Shown here: positions 18,303-26,800 of the stretch, piece after piece
Layout: every line of letters starts with the position of its first letter
Position numbering within the stretch: the stretch's first letter is position 1
DNA from: Ruegeria sp. Alg231-54
Lineage (GTDB): Bacteria; Pseudomonadota; Alphaproteobacteria; Rhodobacterales; Rhodobacteraceae
Direction: 5' to 3'
Length of the DNA stretch: 64,000 bases
Assembly: GCF_900143525.1 (NCBI RefSeq)
Contig: NZ_FREZ01000002.1
Span: forward strand, 62,001 to 126,000
The notes under the pieces: generated by a model
What the model was told of the DNA's origin: nothing
The model's database searches: none
Seen by the model: only the letters and a program-made list of their open reading frames with translations
Program-made: the position numbers and the translations under genes

Positions 18303-18655
18303 TATCCGGCACTCCTATGCAGCGCCACACGGCAAGCGGTGGAACACGTTTTAGCCTGTCGTTTGGCTATCATTTTGTTCCCGCAATTCTGGCACAGGTA
18401 ACACTTATGACCAGCGGCGTAAGCCTCTGCCAGCAAGTAAACTTCTTCTAAATCGGTATCGTAAAAGTTGGGGTGAACCTGTAACTCGCCCATATCAATC
18501 CACGCCCTAAACTGTGCTTGTTTGGGGTTGTTTAATCCGGCCGTGACGTACCGTTCGAGTTCCGTTGGATCACCTGTCGGTTCACCGGGTTGGGACCAAA
18601 GCTGGTCAATGAACTTAATCACCGCCTTTGGTGTGTTGTTGTCCTTTACAATCAT
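18302..18655 (-). CDS. Small zinc-ribbon-like protein, co-transcribed with integrase
   Basis: A 117-residue protein with C-terminal cysteine pairs (CYLCQNCGNK, then TCSTACR) that should bind one zinc. The N-terminal part (KAVIKFIDQLWSQPGE) is helical without a recognised domain. The frame is open to 18676; I chose the ATG at 18655 because AAAGGG sits five bases upstream. It is the first gene of the leftward int transcript and faces the excisionase-like gene. By position it could be a regulator or recombination accessory factor, but this is unproven. Confidence 0.7.
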   Translation of the reverse strand: MIVKDNNTPKAVIKFIDQLWSQPGEPTGDPTELERYVTAGLNNPKQAQFRAWIDMGELQVHPNFYDTDLEEVYLLAEAYAAGHKCYLCQNCGNKMIAKRQAKTCSTACRVALHRSAG

Positions 18656-18759
18656 TGTAGCCCTTTCTTGTAACACTTAAGGATATAAATAGGTGTTGCG
18701 TTACCCTTGCCTTGGTGTAACACTAAATTATGCCATTTGATGTTTCAAGGAGGTACATG
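18656..18759. promoter_or_regulatory. Divergent control region with GTAACAC repeats
   Basis: This gap separates the leftward int transcript from the rightward replication transcript. TGTAACACT occurs at 18669-18677 and again at 18716-18724. An inverted relative, GTGTTGCGTTAC, lies between them. Two direct copies around an inverted one in a divergent promoter are typical operator layout for an element repressor or excisionase. Confidence 0.5.
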
Positions 18760-18981
18760 ATGGCTGAACCAATACGGGCGAACTTGCGCCCTTTAAATGA
18801 ACTAGCGGAGGTCTTCGGGGTCGCTCGAAATTCCATCTACAAGGCGCACGAAAGGGGAATGCTTGGTGGCGTTGTTCCATTGGGTCGCCTGCTTTTCATC
18901 AAGGAAGAGGCTTTCAAATATCACGCTGAAAATGGGTACGGACGACACGTCCCAAACTGGACACCGGAGATAACAGAATGA
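18760..18981 (+). CDS. Excisionase / AlpA-like helix-turn-helix protein
   Basis: A 73-residue MerR-type winged-HTH protein: LRPLNELAEVFGVARNSIYKAHERGML, then GRLLFIKEEAFKYHAENG. This is the form of phage excisionases and AlpA activators. The SD AAGGAGG at 18747-18753 gives ideal spacing to the ATG at 18760 (a second ATG at 18757 is too close). It opens the rightward transcript and its stop overlaps the next small ORF (ATGA). The expected role is to bind att arms and control or assist excision. Confidence 0.75.
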   Translation: MAEPIRANLRPLNELAEVFGVARNSIYKAHERGMLGGVVPLGRLLFIKEEAFKYHAENGYGRHVPNWTPEITE

Positions 18982-19136
18982 CACTTACACCTGAAGCGTA
19001 CATCTTTTCGGGAGGCGACCCAATCCTAGAGTATCCCCGGCCGGGCTACGTGGCTGAGTGGCGGTTCCCGGCAATCCCACCTTGGTCGTTGAGGTCATTG
19101 TTACCAACGATATTAGTCCAGAAAAAATGGAATTAA
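18978..19136 (+). CDS. Small ORF coupled to the excisionase-like gene
   Basis: Fifty-two codons beginning MTLTPEAYIFSGGDP, with ATG overlapping the upstream TGA and GGAG eight bases before it. No domain is recognised. It overlaps the next ORF (19058) in another frame, so one of the two may be spurious or the pair may be a single frameshifted gene. Confidence 0.4.
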   Translation: MTLTPEAYIFSGGDPILEYPRPGYVAEWRFPAIPPWSLRSLLPTILVQKKWN

Positions 19137-19273
19137 TCAGGCAATCCGGTGACACGCTATTAAAGCTGGATTTAACTAAAGCAAATATATTAGCGGGAAT
19201 GCCGGAAATAGAAAGAATTGCAAAAATTGGATTGGGACCAATTCAATTGGGGAAACTCGTAAAGCGTCAATAA
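19058..19273 (+). CDS. Small ORF with a CoiA-like C-terminal motif
   Basis: Seventy-one codons from a GTG start. The stretch LVVEVIVTNDISPEKMELIR followed by a KLDLTKANI-like strand resembles the C-terminal half of CoiA-like/nuclease-related proteins, in which a beta strand is followed by an aspartate-rich turn. The N-terminal domain of such proteins is missing, so this is either a short derivative or a fragment. The A+T-rich codon use fits the island. Confidence 0.4.
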   Translation: MAVPGNPTLVVEVIVTNDISPEKMELIRQSGDTLLKLDLTKANILAGMPEIERIAKIGLGPIQLGKLVKRQ

Positions 19274-19334
19274 CTAATCGTTGTAGTGATAAAAATCACT
19301 ATGGTACGTTATTGGTAAAACTAGGAGTAGATAA

Positions 19335-19475
19335 ATGAATCGTGACAATTCGCATATCACAATTCGGCTTACAAAAGAGCAAAAGCTGGATGTTCGTGTA
19401 GCGGCGGCAAAGGAAGATCAAGATATCTCCAAATACGTGCGTAGGCTAATTAAAAAAAATCTGGCAAAAAAGTAG
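19335..19475 (+). CDS. Small ribbon-helix-helix-like protein
   Basis: Forty-six residues. The beta strand SHITIRLTKEQ is followed by two predicted helices (KLDVRVAAAKED, ISKYVRRLIKKN), the Arc/CopG-type DNA-binding pattern. AGGAG lies eight bases before the ATG. It is probably a regulator or copy-control protein of the island; no toxin partner is adjacent. Confidence 0.6.
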   Translation: MNRDNSHITIRLTKEQKLDVRVAAAKEDQDISKYVRRLIKKNLAKK

Positions 19476-19585
19476 GGGTGCCAAAGCCGCCAAGCCAGAA
19501 GAACCCCCAAAAAAAACATTACACACCCTTAAGGTACTGGCAAAGCGGTTTGGTTGTCTCCTGATTTTTACAGGAAATGAGACCA

Positions 19586-19867
19586 ATGACCGATCAACAA
19601 TGGTTCACAGAAAATCCCGGAGAAACCTTTCGTCTACGAGAGGTCACCGACCTAGAGAGTGGTCTGTATCCGGGTGCCAAAAGGGTGGTTGTTTATCCAG
19701 ACGGGCGCAAAGAATTCGTGTCTACGGATGAGGTCGAAAATAATGTTCGACCGCCGTTCGAAAATAATGTTCGAACGCCTGATCCAGAACCAGAACCAAC
19801 ACCAGAACCAGACGATGAAGCACCGCCTTGGGGTTTCACGGGCGCACCTTGGGAGACAAGTAAATGA
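19586..19867 (+). CDS. Hypothetical acidic protein coupled to the primase
   Basis: Ninety-three residues. The first half is a compact beta-rich segment (WFTENPGETFRLREV, GAKRVVVYPDGRKEFVS). The middle repeats FENNVR-like units. The tail is a Pro-Glu-Asp-rich linker (PDPEPEPTPEPDDEAPPW). The ATG at 19586 has AGGA ten bases upstream. Its stop overlaps the primase start by four bases, suggesting a partner of the primase. No family is recognised. Confidence 0.6.
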   Translation: MTDQQWFTENPGETFRLREVTDLESGLYPGAKRVVVYPDGRKEFVSTDEVENNVRPPFENNVRTPDPEPEPTPEPDDEAPPWGFTGAPWETSK

Positions 19868-22143
19868 CAATTGATAACATCCCAGAGGTGCTGAAAACTG
19901 GTCTAAGTTGGGCACCAATTGGACCGGACAAGATCGCCAAACACCCTTTCGAAGAGAATCGTAAGGCAAAGGTGAACGACGCTACACATTGGGCTGACTT
20001 CCCAACCGTGCGCGCAATGATTAATGGGGCACCGACGATTGCCGGGCGATTGAACGGGGAGGTCGTTGTCATTGACCTAGACGGAACCGAAGATCTACCA
20101 CCGGACAGTTTGGTCAAACTGAAACACCACGAGGTTTTGAAGCAGGCGTATGAGGCGGGTCACTATATCGAACACAGTCAAAGCGGCAAAGGGTACCACA
20201 TCGTATTCCAAGGAACCCTACCGTTTGCAGGTCGTAAGAGTGCCGCCCACAAGGTCGAGATTTACACCGCCGACAGATATTTTGCCTTCACTGGTAATAT
20301 CCCGACTTGGGGGAATGGGGATTATCCGGCGGATGTAAAACCGGACGAGACAGGCACAGTGTTAGAACTGGTGGAGTTCTTCGAGGCGCGACCCTTTGAG
20401 ATGGCGGACGTGGAATGGAAAACCGATCCCAGATCCGTAGACCTAATCATCAAGTCCATGTTGTCGGGCAGTGGCAACCCGGCAGGTCGGGACGCTTGGC
20501 AAAAAGGTTATCCGTCGAATTGTGACAGAAGTCAGGTGGATGCACAGATCGTTGAAATGGTTGTTCACGCTACTCATGACTTCGAAAAGTCCAGGGAGAT
20601 CTTCAAAAAAGGTGCGCAATGGACACCGGATCGAGAGATCGAAAAAGAGAGGGGTCGGCGCAGTAAGAGTTATGTTGACCTGACAATCGAACGTATTGGG
20701 TCACAGGTACTTGCCAGACATTATGCAAAGGTTCAGCAGGCGCAGGTTGCGGTAGAAACGATCCAACAAAATCCACCGCAAACAGCAACAGTCACCAACT
20801 ATGATCTACAACCGCCCGAAGAAGGACTTTTGAAGACTGTTTACACGCACAGTTTGTATAAACCATACCGTCACTTTCCACAGGCGGCGTTGATTTCCGC
20901 ACTTGGTCACCTGTCCGGTATGTTTGGTCCGTTTTATTCAAGTCCTACTGGTCTTGGTTTAAACCTATACTGTCTAATTGTCGCTAAATCTGGTTGGGGC
21001 AAAGAAGGACCAATTACCACCGTCCGGGACGTGCTGGATCAGTTGGAAAAGTTCCCAGCAATGGCAAAGATCCTAAACGGGGATTTTGGTAGTCCTCAAG
21101 AATTACGCAGTCAACTTGCCGAACATGGTTGCCTGATCCTCTGGTACCACGAATTCGGGAAACAGATACGTGCGGCGCTAACCAAAGGTGGTAATCCCTT
21201 CCAAGCGGGTATCTTCGATTTCATGACACGCCTGTTCACCCTGAGTGAGGACGGCAAGAAACTTGGTCCTTACAGTGTTCGGGACAAAGAAAAGAATGTA
21301 CCGGATATCTATCAACCGATAATGTCCTTTGTCGGCGAAAGTACACCAAGCGATTTTGATGGTTTAGACCCCAGATCTTTTAAGGATGGGACGACAAGTC
21401 GATTTCTCTATGCGGTGGCGACAACGCGCCCGATCCGGAACAGTCGTGAGGCGCGTTCCATGGACTACGGGGCAAAAGCGCAACTGGAACATGTCGCGGA
21501 ATACCTGATGTCACAAAGACCGCTCCTAGACGGTAATCAATCTCACACACGTAAGAAGGTCGGTAGCACCGCCGCGGCGTGGCAATGGTGGGACCAGTTT
21601 GAAGACGAAACAGAACGTCGCCAAGACGATCTCAACGACGTTGTTCTAGAGGCGGTCCTTGCGCGGTCTGGTGAGCTCATTCAAAAGGTCGCCAGTGTGG
21701 TCGCTATAAGTCGGGACCACCGCAACCCAATTGTGGACGTGAGTGATTATCAATACGCTTATAAGATCGTTGAGACCAGTTTCCAGAACGTTCGTAATAT
21801 GATCGGTGAAGGGATAATTGATGATCCCACTGAACAGCGACGTATAGAAGCGGTCAAGCACATTGTTGGACGTTGGTATAATGATGAACTACCAGCCCGC
21901 CACAAAGACAAGAAGTGGGGAGCGTATCCGTACCTCGTCCCGATGCGTGTCTTCAATCAATACTGCAACAACAAACCCAAATTATTTCCTAGCGGTCAAC
22001 TGGAACGAACTTTGGATTTGATGGTGAAAATGGAATACCTCCAAAAGTACGAACAGATTAAAGGTCACCCAACCATTCCTGACGAACCAGACGCCGGAAG
22101 TGGCAAGGTTTTTAGGATCGGTCCAGCCTTTAATTTGGATTAA
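19864..22143 (+). CDS. Satellite/phage-type primase-polymerase with DUF3987-like ATPase domain
   Basis: A 759-residue protein. Residues about 1-180 look like a PrimPol-type primase: VVVIDLDGTEDLP supplies acidic metal ligands, then SGKGYHIVFQ and KVEIYTADRYFAFTGN. Residues about 330-600 resemble the DUF3987 ATPase/helicase domain, with a Walker-A-like AKSGWGKEGP at 374 onward and LILWYHEFGKQIR as the acidic strand. Such proteins initiate replication of satellites and plasmids. It lies directly upstream of the iteron-like repeats, matching the Pri-Rep plus origin layout of PICIs. The codon use is richer in A+T than the flanking chromosome. Confidence 0.75.
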   Translation: MTIDNIPEVLKTGLSWAPIGPDKIAKHPFEENRKAKVNDATHWADFPTVRAMINGAPTIAGRLNGEVVVIDLDGTEDLPPDSLVKLKHHEVLKQAYEAGHYIEHSQSGKGYHIVFQGTLPFAGRKSAAHKVEIYTADRYFAFTGNIPTWGNGDYPADVKPDETGTVLELVEFFEARPFEMADVEWKTDPRSVDLIIKSMLSGSGNPAGRDAWQKGYPSNCDRSQVDAQIVEMVVHATHDFEKSREIFKKGAQWTPDREIEKERGRRSKSYVDLTIERIGSQVLARHYAKVQQAQVAVETIQQNPPQTATVTNYDLQPPEEGLLKTVYTHSLYKPYRHFPQAALISALGHLSGMFGPFYSSPTGLGLNLYCLIVAKSGWGKEGPITTVRDVLDQLEKFPAMAKILNGDFGSPQELRSQLAEHGCLILWYHEFGKQIRAALTKGGNPFQAGIFDFMTRLFTLSEDGKKLGPYSVRDKEKNVPDIYQPIMSFVGESTPSDFDGLDPRSFKDGTTSRFLYAVATTRPIRNSREARSMDYGAKAQLEHVAEYLMSQRPLLDGNQSHTRKKVGSTAAAWQWWDQFEDETERRQDDLNDVVLEAVLARSGELIQKVASVVAISRDHRNPIVDVSDYQYAYKIVETSFQNVRNMIGEGIIDDPTEQRRIEAVKHIVGRWYNDELPARHKDKKWGAYPYLVPMRVFNQYCNNKPKLFPSGQLERTLDLMVKMEYLQKYEQIKGHPTIPDEPDAGSGKVFRIGPAFNLD

Positions 22144-22154
22144 TTCCTGGCGAG

Positions 22155-22361
22155 TTGTTGGGTTTTGTTGGGCGTTGTTGGGAGTTAAGTTATTGTTTTT
22201 AAACGATTGTTGGGTGATTGGGTTTGTTGTACAACATACACTAATTAAGACGTGAATACAGGAAACATACTACAAAAGTACAACTACCCAACATTTTACC
22301 TTATTCGTTAGTTTAACCTTTGTTTTTTAAAGGAAAGTTCTGTTGGGTTTCCAGCCCAACA
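22155..22361. repeat. Iteron-like TTGTTGGG cluster, candidate replication origin
   Basis: TTGTTGGG occurs at 22155-22162, 22165-22172 and 22175-22182, exactly ten bases apart (one helical turn), and again at 22207-22214. The inverted form CCCAACA appears near 22286. A TGTTGGG / CCCAACA hairpin lies at 22341-22347 and 22355-22361. The surrounding 22190-22330 is A+T-rich. Helically phased repeats beside a primase gene suggest a replication origin. Confidence 0.6.
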
Positions 22362-22603
22362 AACTACAACTTCTCCAACAACACCGATTTTGCCCTAGAA
22401 TTAAGCAACTGTGCATGATGATTGTGGTAAAAAAATACCCCATTGAGATATCCAAGGTTGTTGTGGGAAGGTAGGTTACTAGGCGGAAATCTAGCGAACA
22501 CGCCTGGGAGAAGATCCAAGCACCAAGTGAGGGGGGAGGTTCAAAAAATGATAATCTAGCCCGCTGACCGCGCCTCCAGTGACTTGAGAGAGAAAACCGA
22601 AAA
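22362..22603. other. Non-coding stretch between iterons and the terminase leader ORF
   Basis: I see no supported gene. It contains further loose CCAACAAC and GGTTGTTG words and a purine-rich AGTGAGGGGGGAGG run near 22527. In a satellite this position could hold the packaging (cos/pac) site recognised by the terminase small subunit, but no signature confirms that. Confidence 0.35.
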
Positions 22604-22705
22604 ATGCCTACTAAAAACAGCTTCGCTTATCCACTTGCCAAGCGTATCAACTGTGCTTGTATCGCTTGCTTCTTTGCTCTCCGAAAAAGGACAACAGCCA
22701 AATGA
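22604..22705 (+). CDS. 33-codon cysteine-containing leader ORF coupled to terminase small subunit
   Basis: The peptide begins MPTKNSFAYPLAKR and contains CACIAC. Its TGA overlaps the ATG of the next gene (ATGA). It could be a real micro-protein or a translational coupling leader. The upstream SD is weak (GAGAG, about eleven bases). Confidence 0.35.
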   Translation: MPTKNSFAYPLAKRINCACIACFFALRKRTTAK

Positions 22706-23157
22706 GTGATGTCTTCGGATTTAGCAACGATCAAGAAGAACGTTCAAACGCCAACACAGTTTTCGAACCTGGGAGACCGCTTTCTAATCCCGTTTATGAA
22801 GAGTATGCTCGGGTTCAACTTCAAATTCCCTACCGCTACAGAGGCAAACGCAACATCATCAATCTTTGTGTTCAGTACGCACGTATCGTGCACCAGCTGG
22901 ATGATGTATCTGCACTACTTGCACGGTCAGGTTTTACCACGGTCACGAAATCCGGAAGCGTGAAAGTTCATCCCTTGGTTCAAGCCCAGTTGCAGTTGAT
23001 TAAGCAGCTGCAATCTCTAGCGACATCACTCCGACTGAATATTTACGAAGACAATGCCAAACTGACTTTGGCTGAAAACAAAAACAGAGCCGTGCAAGAA
23101 GCCAAAAACACGGATGCTCACAGATTGTTGGCGCTCGGACCAAAACCGATCAATTGA
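22702..23157 (+). CDS. P27-family-like phage terminase small subunit
   Basis: A 151-residue protein. The region VQYARIVHQLDDVSALLARSG, then SGSVKVHPLVQAQLQLIKQL and LATSLRL, has the helix pattern and HP-motif of P27-type small terminases, which recognise the DNA packaging site. The ATG at 22702 is preceded by AAAGGAC. No large terminase is present anywhere in the island. In PICIs a lone terS redirects a helper phage's packaging machinery to the satellite genome. This gene is the strongest reason to call the island a satellite rather than a plain genomic island. Confidence 0.7.
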   Translation: MSDVFGFSNDQEERSNANTVFEPGRPLSNPVYEEYARVQLQIPYRYRGKRNIINLCVQYARIVHQLDDVSALLARSGFTTVTKSGSVKVHPLVQAQLQLIKQLQSLATSLRLNIYEDNAKLTLAENKNRAVQEAKNTDAHRLLALGPKPIN

Positions 23158-23276
23158 CTACTCCCAAACCTCTTTCCAATGCGGCCTGCGGTCGGTTAGT
23201 TGAGCTCCACCGGCGGGCTGAATGAAAAGGCGCGGGACTTCTTTGCCAAGTCACTCACGCAATATAAAAAAGAATA

Positions 23277-23429
23277 ATGAAATACTTGCTCCAAACCCCA
23301 ACTGCCAGAGCAATCCTCATGGCATTCTTCATTATCATTGTTGTGAGGGTGTGCAGCTATGACAGCTATGAAGGGGCTGGATACCAAGAGACTGGCAAAG
23401 AGTATTGGGACCGCAGAGGCACGCCCTAA
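23277..23429 (+). CDS. Small single-pass membrane peptide
   Basis: A 50-residue ORF found by hand. A short basic/polar N-terminus (MKYLLQTPTAR) leads into one hydrophobic helix (AILMAFFIIIVVRV) and a polar tyrosine-rich tail (YDSYEGAGYQETGKEYWDRR). The position after terS and before the helicase could suit a small effector. No family is recognised. The SD is poor (AAAGAA). Confidence 0.4.
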   Translation: MKYLLQTPTARAILMAFFIIIVVRVCSYDSYEGAGYQETGKEYWDRRGTP

Positions 23430-23474
23430 CGGGCGCTGCCACACTCTTCTGTGTCTTCTTTCCGCTCTTAAGCA

Positions 23475-23501
23475 GTCATCTGAAAAAAACAGTCAGATGA
23501 C
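23475..23501. repeat. Perfect 9-bp hairpin
   Basis: GTCATCTGA (23475-23483) and TCAGATGAC (23493-23501) flank a nine-base A-rich loop. No T-run follows on the plus strand. It could be an attenuator or protein site ahead of the large helicase gene. Confidence 0.5.
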
Positions 23502-23623
23502 CGACTTGAGCCTAAAGGCGACTAAGGTGATGAGCGTAGTATTTGTCTTTTGGGCGGAACCGGAAGTTTGCTGCATTCGCAAAAGATCGACGGGCCGGAA
23601 AACATACGAACTTTGATCAATAG

Positions 23624-23824
23624 AGCTGTCCGGATCCTACCAGCCCCAGTCTCGCACAAAAAGTCCTGAGTGATGTTGTCGACCGGCTGTTGGGTTCGGA
23701 TGGGAAGATCTGCAAACCCGAAGAAAAAGACACTGGCCGCACCTCGCAAACCTGGCATGGCATCGGGACAACATTTTTTGTCAAATGGCCGCCGAAGGTT
23801 CCGCTCCTTTGGAATAAATATTAA
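23624..23824 (+). pseudogene. Open frame without a start just before the helicase gene
   Basis: Sixty-six codons are open from after a TAG at 23621 to the TAA at 23824, nine bases before the helicase ATG. Readable parts are LAQKVLSDVVDRLLGSDGK and TWHGIGTTFFVKWPPKV. There is no ATG or GTG early in the frame, and the preceding codons continue in another frame (DGPENIRTLINRAVRILPA). It is probably the 3' remnant of a frameshifted gene. No family is recognised. The rest of 23430-23833 holds nothing else I can support. Confidence 0.35.
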
Positions 23825-23833
23825 CCTGCGAAT

Positions 23834-26800
23834 ATGAAAAACTTAATTTCCCGCGGCATATCGAAGGCCCTTGGCCGTGGCAAACAACAGCCACTTGATA
23901 AGCCTGAGGCTATTAGGCCGGGAATTAAGAGTATTCAAATGCCGCGGGAACAATCCGAAATCCTGTCGCGCTGTCTGTCGATTGATCTGGAGATCGATCC
24001 CAAGGAAGCCAAGTTATTTGCCTTTGCAGCCGTGCCGGAAGGCGATGGAGTGGGGATTATTCATCGGAAAGGTGACCCGAAGACCGCGCTTGAAAAGCTC
24101 GACTTGTTTTGCGCCGGTTTCGCACATGTCATTGGGCACAATATTCTGCGCCACGACCTGCCGCATCTCTTGGCGGTCTCACCGCGCTTCGCAAAGCTCG
24201 CGGACGGACCGATTGATACGCTTTGGCTCAACCCCTTGGCGTTCCCGCGCAATCCCTATCATCATTTGGTCAAACACTACCGCGATGGGCGGCTTCAAAG
24301 TGGTCACGTCAACGATCCCGAGCTCGACGCGCGTCTTGTATTCGAGGTTCTTCGCAACCAGATCGAAGCCTTCGTAACTCTGAACACGTTGTCGCCAGAA
24401 ACGGTGATCGCCTATCACTGGCTGTGCTGCCGAGGTCCCAGTAGCGTCGGATTTGATCGGTTGTTCAGCGACGTGCGCGGGGCGTCCATCCCGACGGAAG
24501 CGGAGGCGCTCGAGGCCATTCAGGCGTTGCTAAAAGACGTGGCCTGCGGCAAGCAAGTGGACGCTCTGCTCGAGCGGCTCTCGGACACTGGGCTCGGTTG
24601 GCCTATGGCATATGCCCTTGCCTGGATTTCGGTCGCTGGTGGGGATTCTGTTATGCCGCCTTGGGTGCGGGCGCAATTCCGTGACGCAGCACGGCTCGTC
24701 AAAGACCTGAGAGATACGAATTGTCGTGATCCGCACTGTGCCTATTGCGCAGAGCACAATGATCCCACCCGAGCACTCGCACGTTGGTTCGGCTTCCCAA
24801 GTTTCCGCCCAGAACCAGCCGACGAGGACGGACGCCCGCTTCAAGAAAAGATCGTGGCGACAGCCATGGAAGGCGACAACCTCTTGGGTATCCTTCCAAC
24901 GGGCACGGGTAAGTCCATCTGCTATCAGATTCCCGCGCTGTCTCGGTTCGACAAGACCGGGGCATTGACCGTCGTTATATCGCCACTTGTGGCGCTGATG
25001 GCAGACCAGGTTCAGGGCTTGGTTCGGGCCGGAATTTCCTCGGCGGTTACGATAAACGGGCTATTGTCTTTGCCCGAGCGTCAGGATGCGCTTGACAAGG
25101 TGCGGCTTGGGGATGCTGCGATCCTTTTGATTTCGCCCGAACAACTGCGCAGCACAACAGTTCGGTCCGTTCTGGCACAGCGCGAGATAGGGCTGTGGGT
25201 GTTGGACGAGGCGCACTGCGTGTCTAAATGGGGACACGATTTCCGACCGGACTATCGCTACGTTTCGCGGTTTATCAAGGAAAGCTCAGGCGAAGAACCG
25301 GCTCCGGTGCTTTGCTTGACCGCAACAGCGAAGCCGGACGTCGTGCAGGACATCCGCAGTCATTTCAAAGAGCGTTTGGGGTCCGAACTGGTGTTGATCG
25401 ACGGTGGCGCATCACGGTCGAACCTGAGCTTCCAGGTGCTGCCAACGCAGCGGGCCACCAAGATGACCGATATCCTCGACACGATCGAGACCAAGCTTCC
25501 GCGTGAGGGCGTGTCGGGAGCGGTCGTCTATTGTGCGACCCAAAACACTACCGAGCGCGTGGCGGAGTTCTTAAAACAACAGGGCATCGCCGCTGAACGG
25601 TATCACGCAGGCCTCAGCCCCGATGACAAACGTGAGATTCAGGAGGACTTCCGCGTCGGCAATCTCCGCGTGATCGCCGCCACCAACGCCTTTGGGATGG
25701 GGGTCGACAAGCCGGACATCCGTCTGGTGGTTCACGGGGACGTGCCGGGGTCGTTGGAAAACTACCTGCAAGAGGCGGGTCGCGCCGGGCGGGACCGCGA
25801 GCCTGCAAACTGCATCCTGTTGTTCAATACCGAAGACGTTGATCGTCAGTTCAGCCTCAGCGCGCGTTCTCGACTCGCGCGGCACGAAATCGGCGCGATC
25901 CTGAAGGCGCTTCGACGTCTTGATGCTCGGACCGGAAAAGGCGGTGAAATAGTCGCCACACCCGGTGAGATTGTTTATGAGGAGAAAGAGCGAGATTTCC
26001 AGCGGGACAGCAACACCGACGATACGCGGGTGAAGACGGCCGTCGCCTGGTTGGAAGAAGCACACCTTCTGAACCGCGAAGAAAACCGGGTGCAGGTGTT
26101 CCCCGCCTCGCTCCGAGTAAGAAGCATGAAGGAGGTCCACGAAATCCTTGCATCCGCCGAGATCACCGAGCGGCGGCGCGAGGATCTCGCCGCAATCGTG
26201 CAGCACATCATCAACGCGCCGCAGGAAGAGGGCATCACCACTGACGAGCTCTGCGGGGTCAGTGGGCTGACGATGTCGGGCGTTCGCAAAGCTTTGGCGG
26301 ATCTCGAGGCCTTGGGGATTGCAAAAGATGATACAAACATCACCATCTTCGTGCATGTGCGCGTCGAGAATGCCTCGCCGAAACGGTTCCAAGCGGCGTC
26401 CCGGTTGGAAGCTGACCTGATTGCGATCCTTAGAGAGCACGCGCCAGACGCGGACATCAATGAGGCTGTGCCCTGCCATCTGGCCTCAGTGGCGCAGGAC
26501 CTGCGGGAGCGGGGACACGCCTCCGTGCGGCCCGATATTGTCGAGGGTTTGCTCCGTGGGATTGCGCAGGATGGCCGCGACATGGATGGCGGCAAAGGCA
26601 ATATTGGCCTGCGCAAGGTGTCTAAAGGCAGTGTAATGGTGCGAACGCAAAGATCATGGGGGACAATCGAACAGACCGCTCAGCTTCGCAGGCAGGCCGC
26701 AGAGCGATTGGTTTCATTCTTGATCAACAAGGTTCAGGCTGGCCTGCGTGGGAAAGATGTTCACGTCGAGACCACGCTTGGCGACCTTCTTGCAGCGATC

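Noticed and set aside
25571..26479. A 302-codon minus-strand open frame inside the giant helicase gene
   Set aside because: Shadow of the RecQ region; no recognisable protein features.
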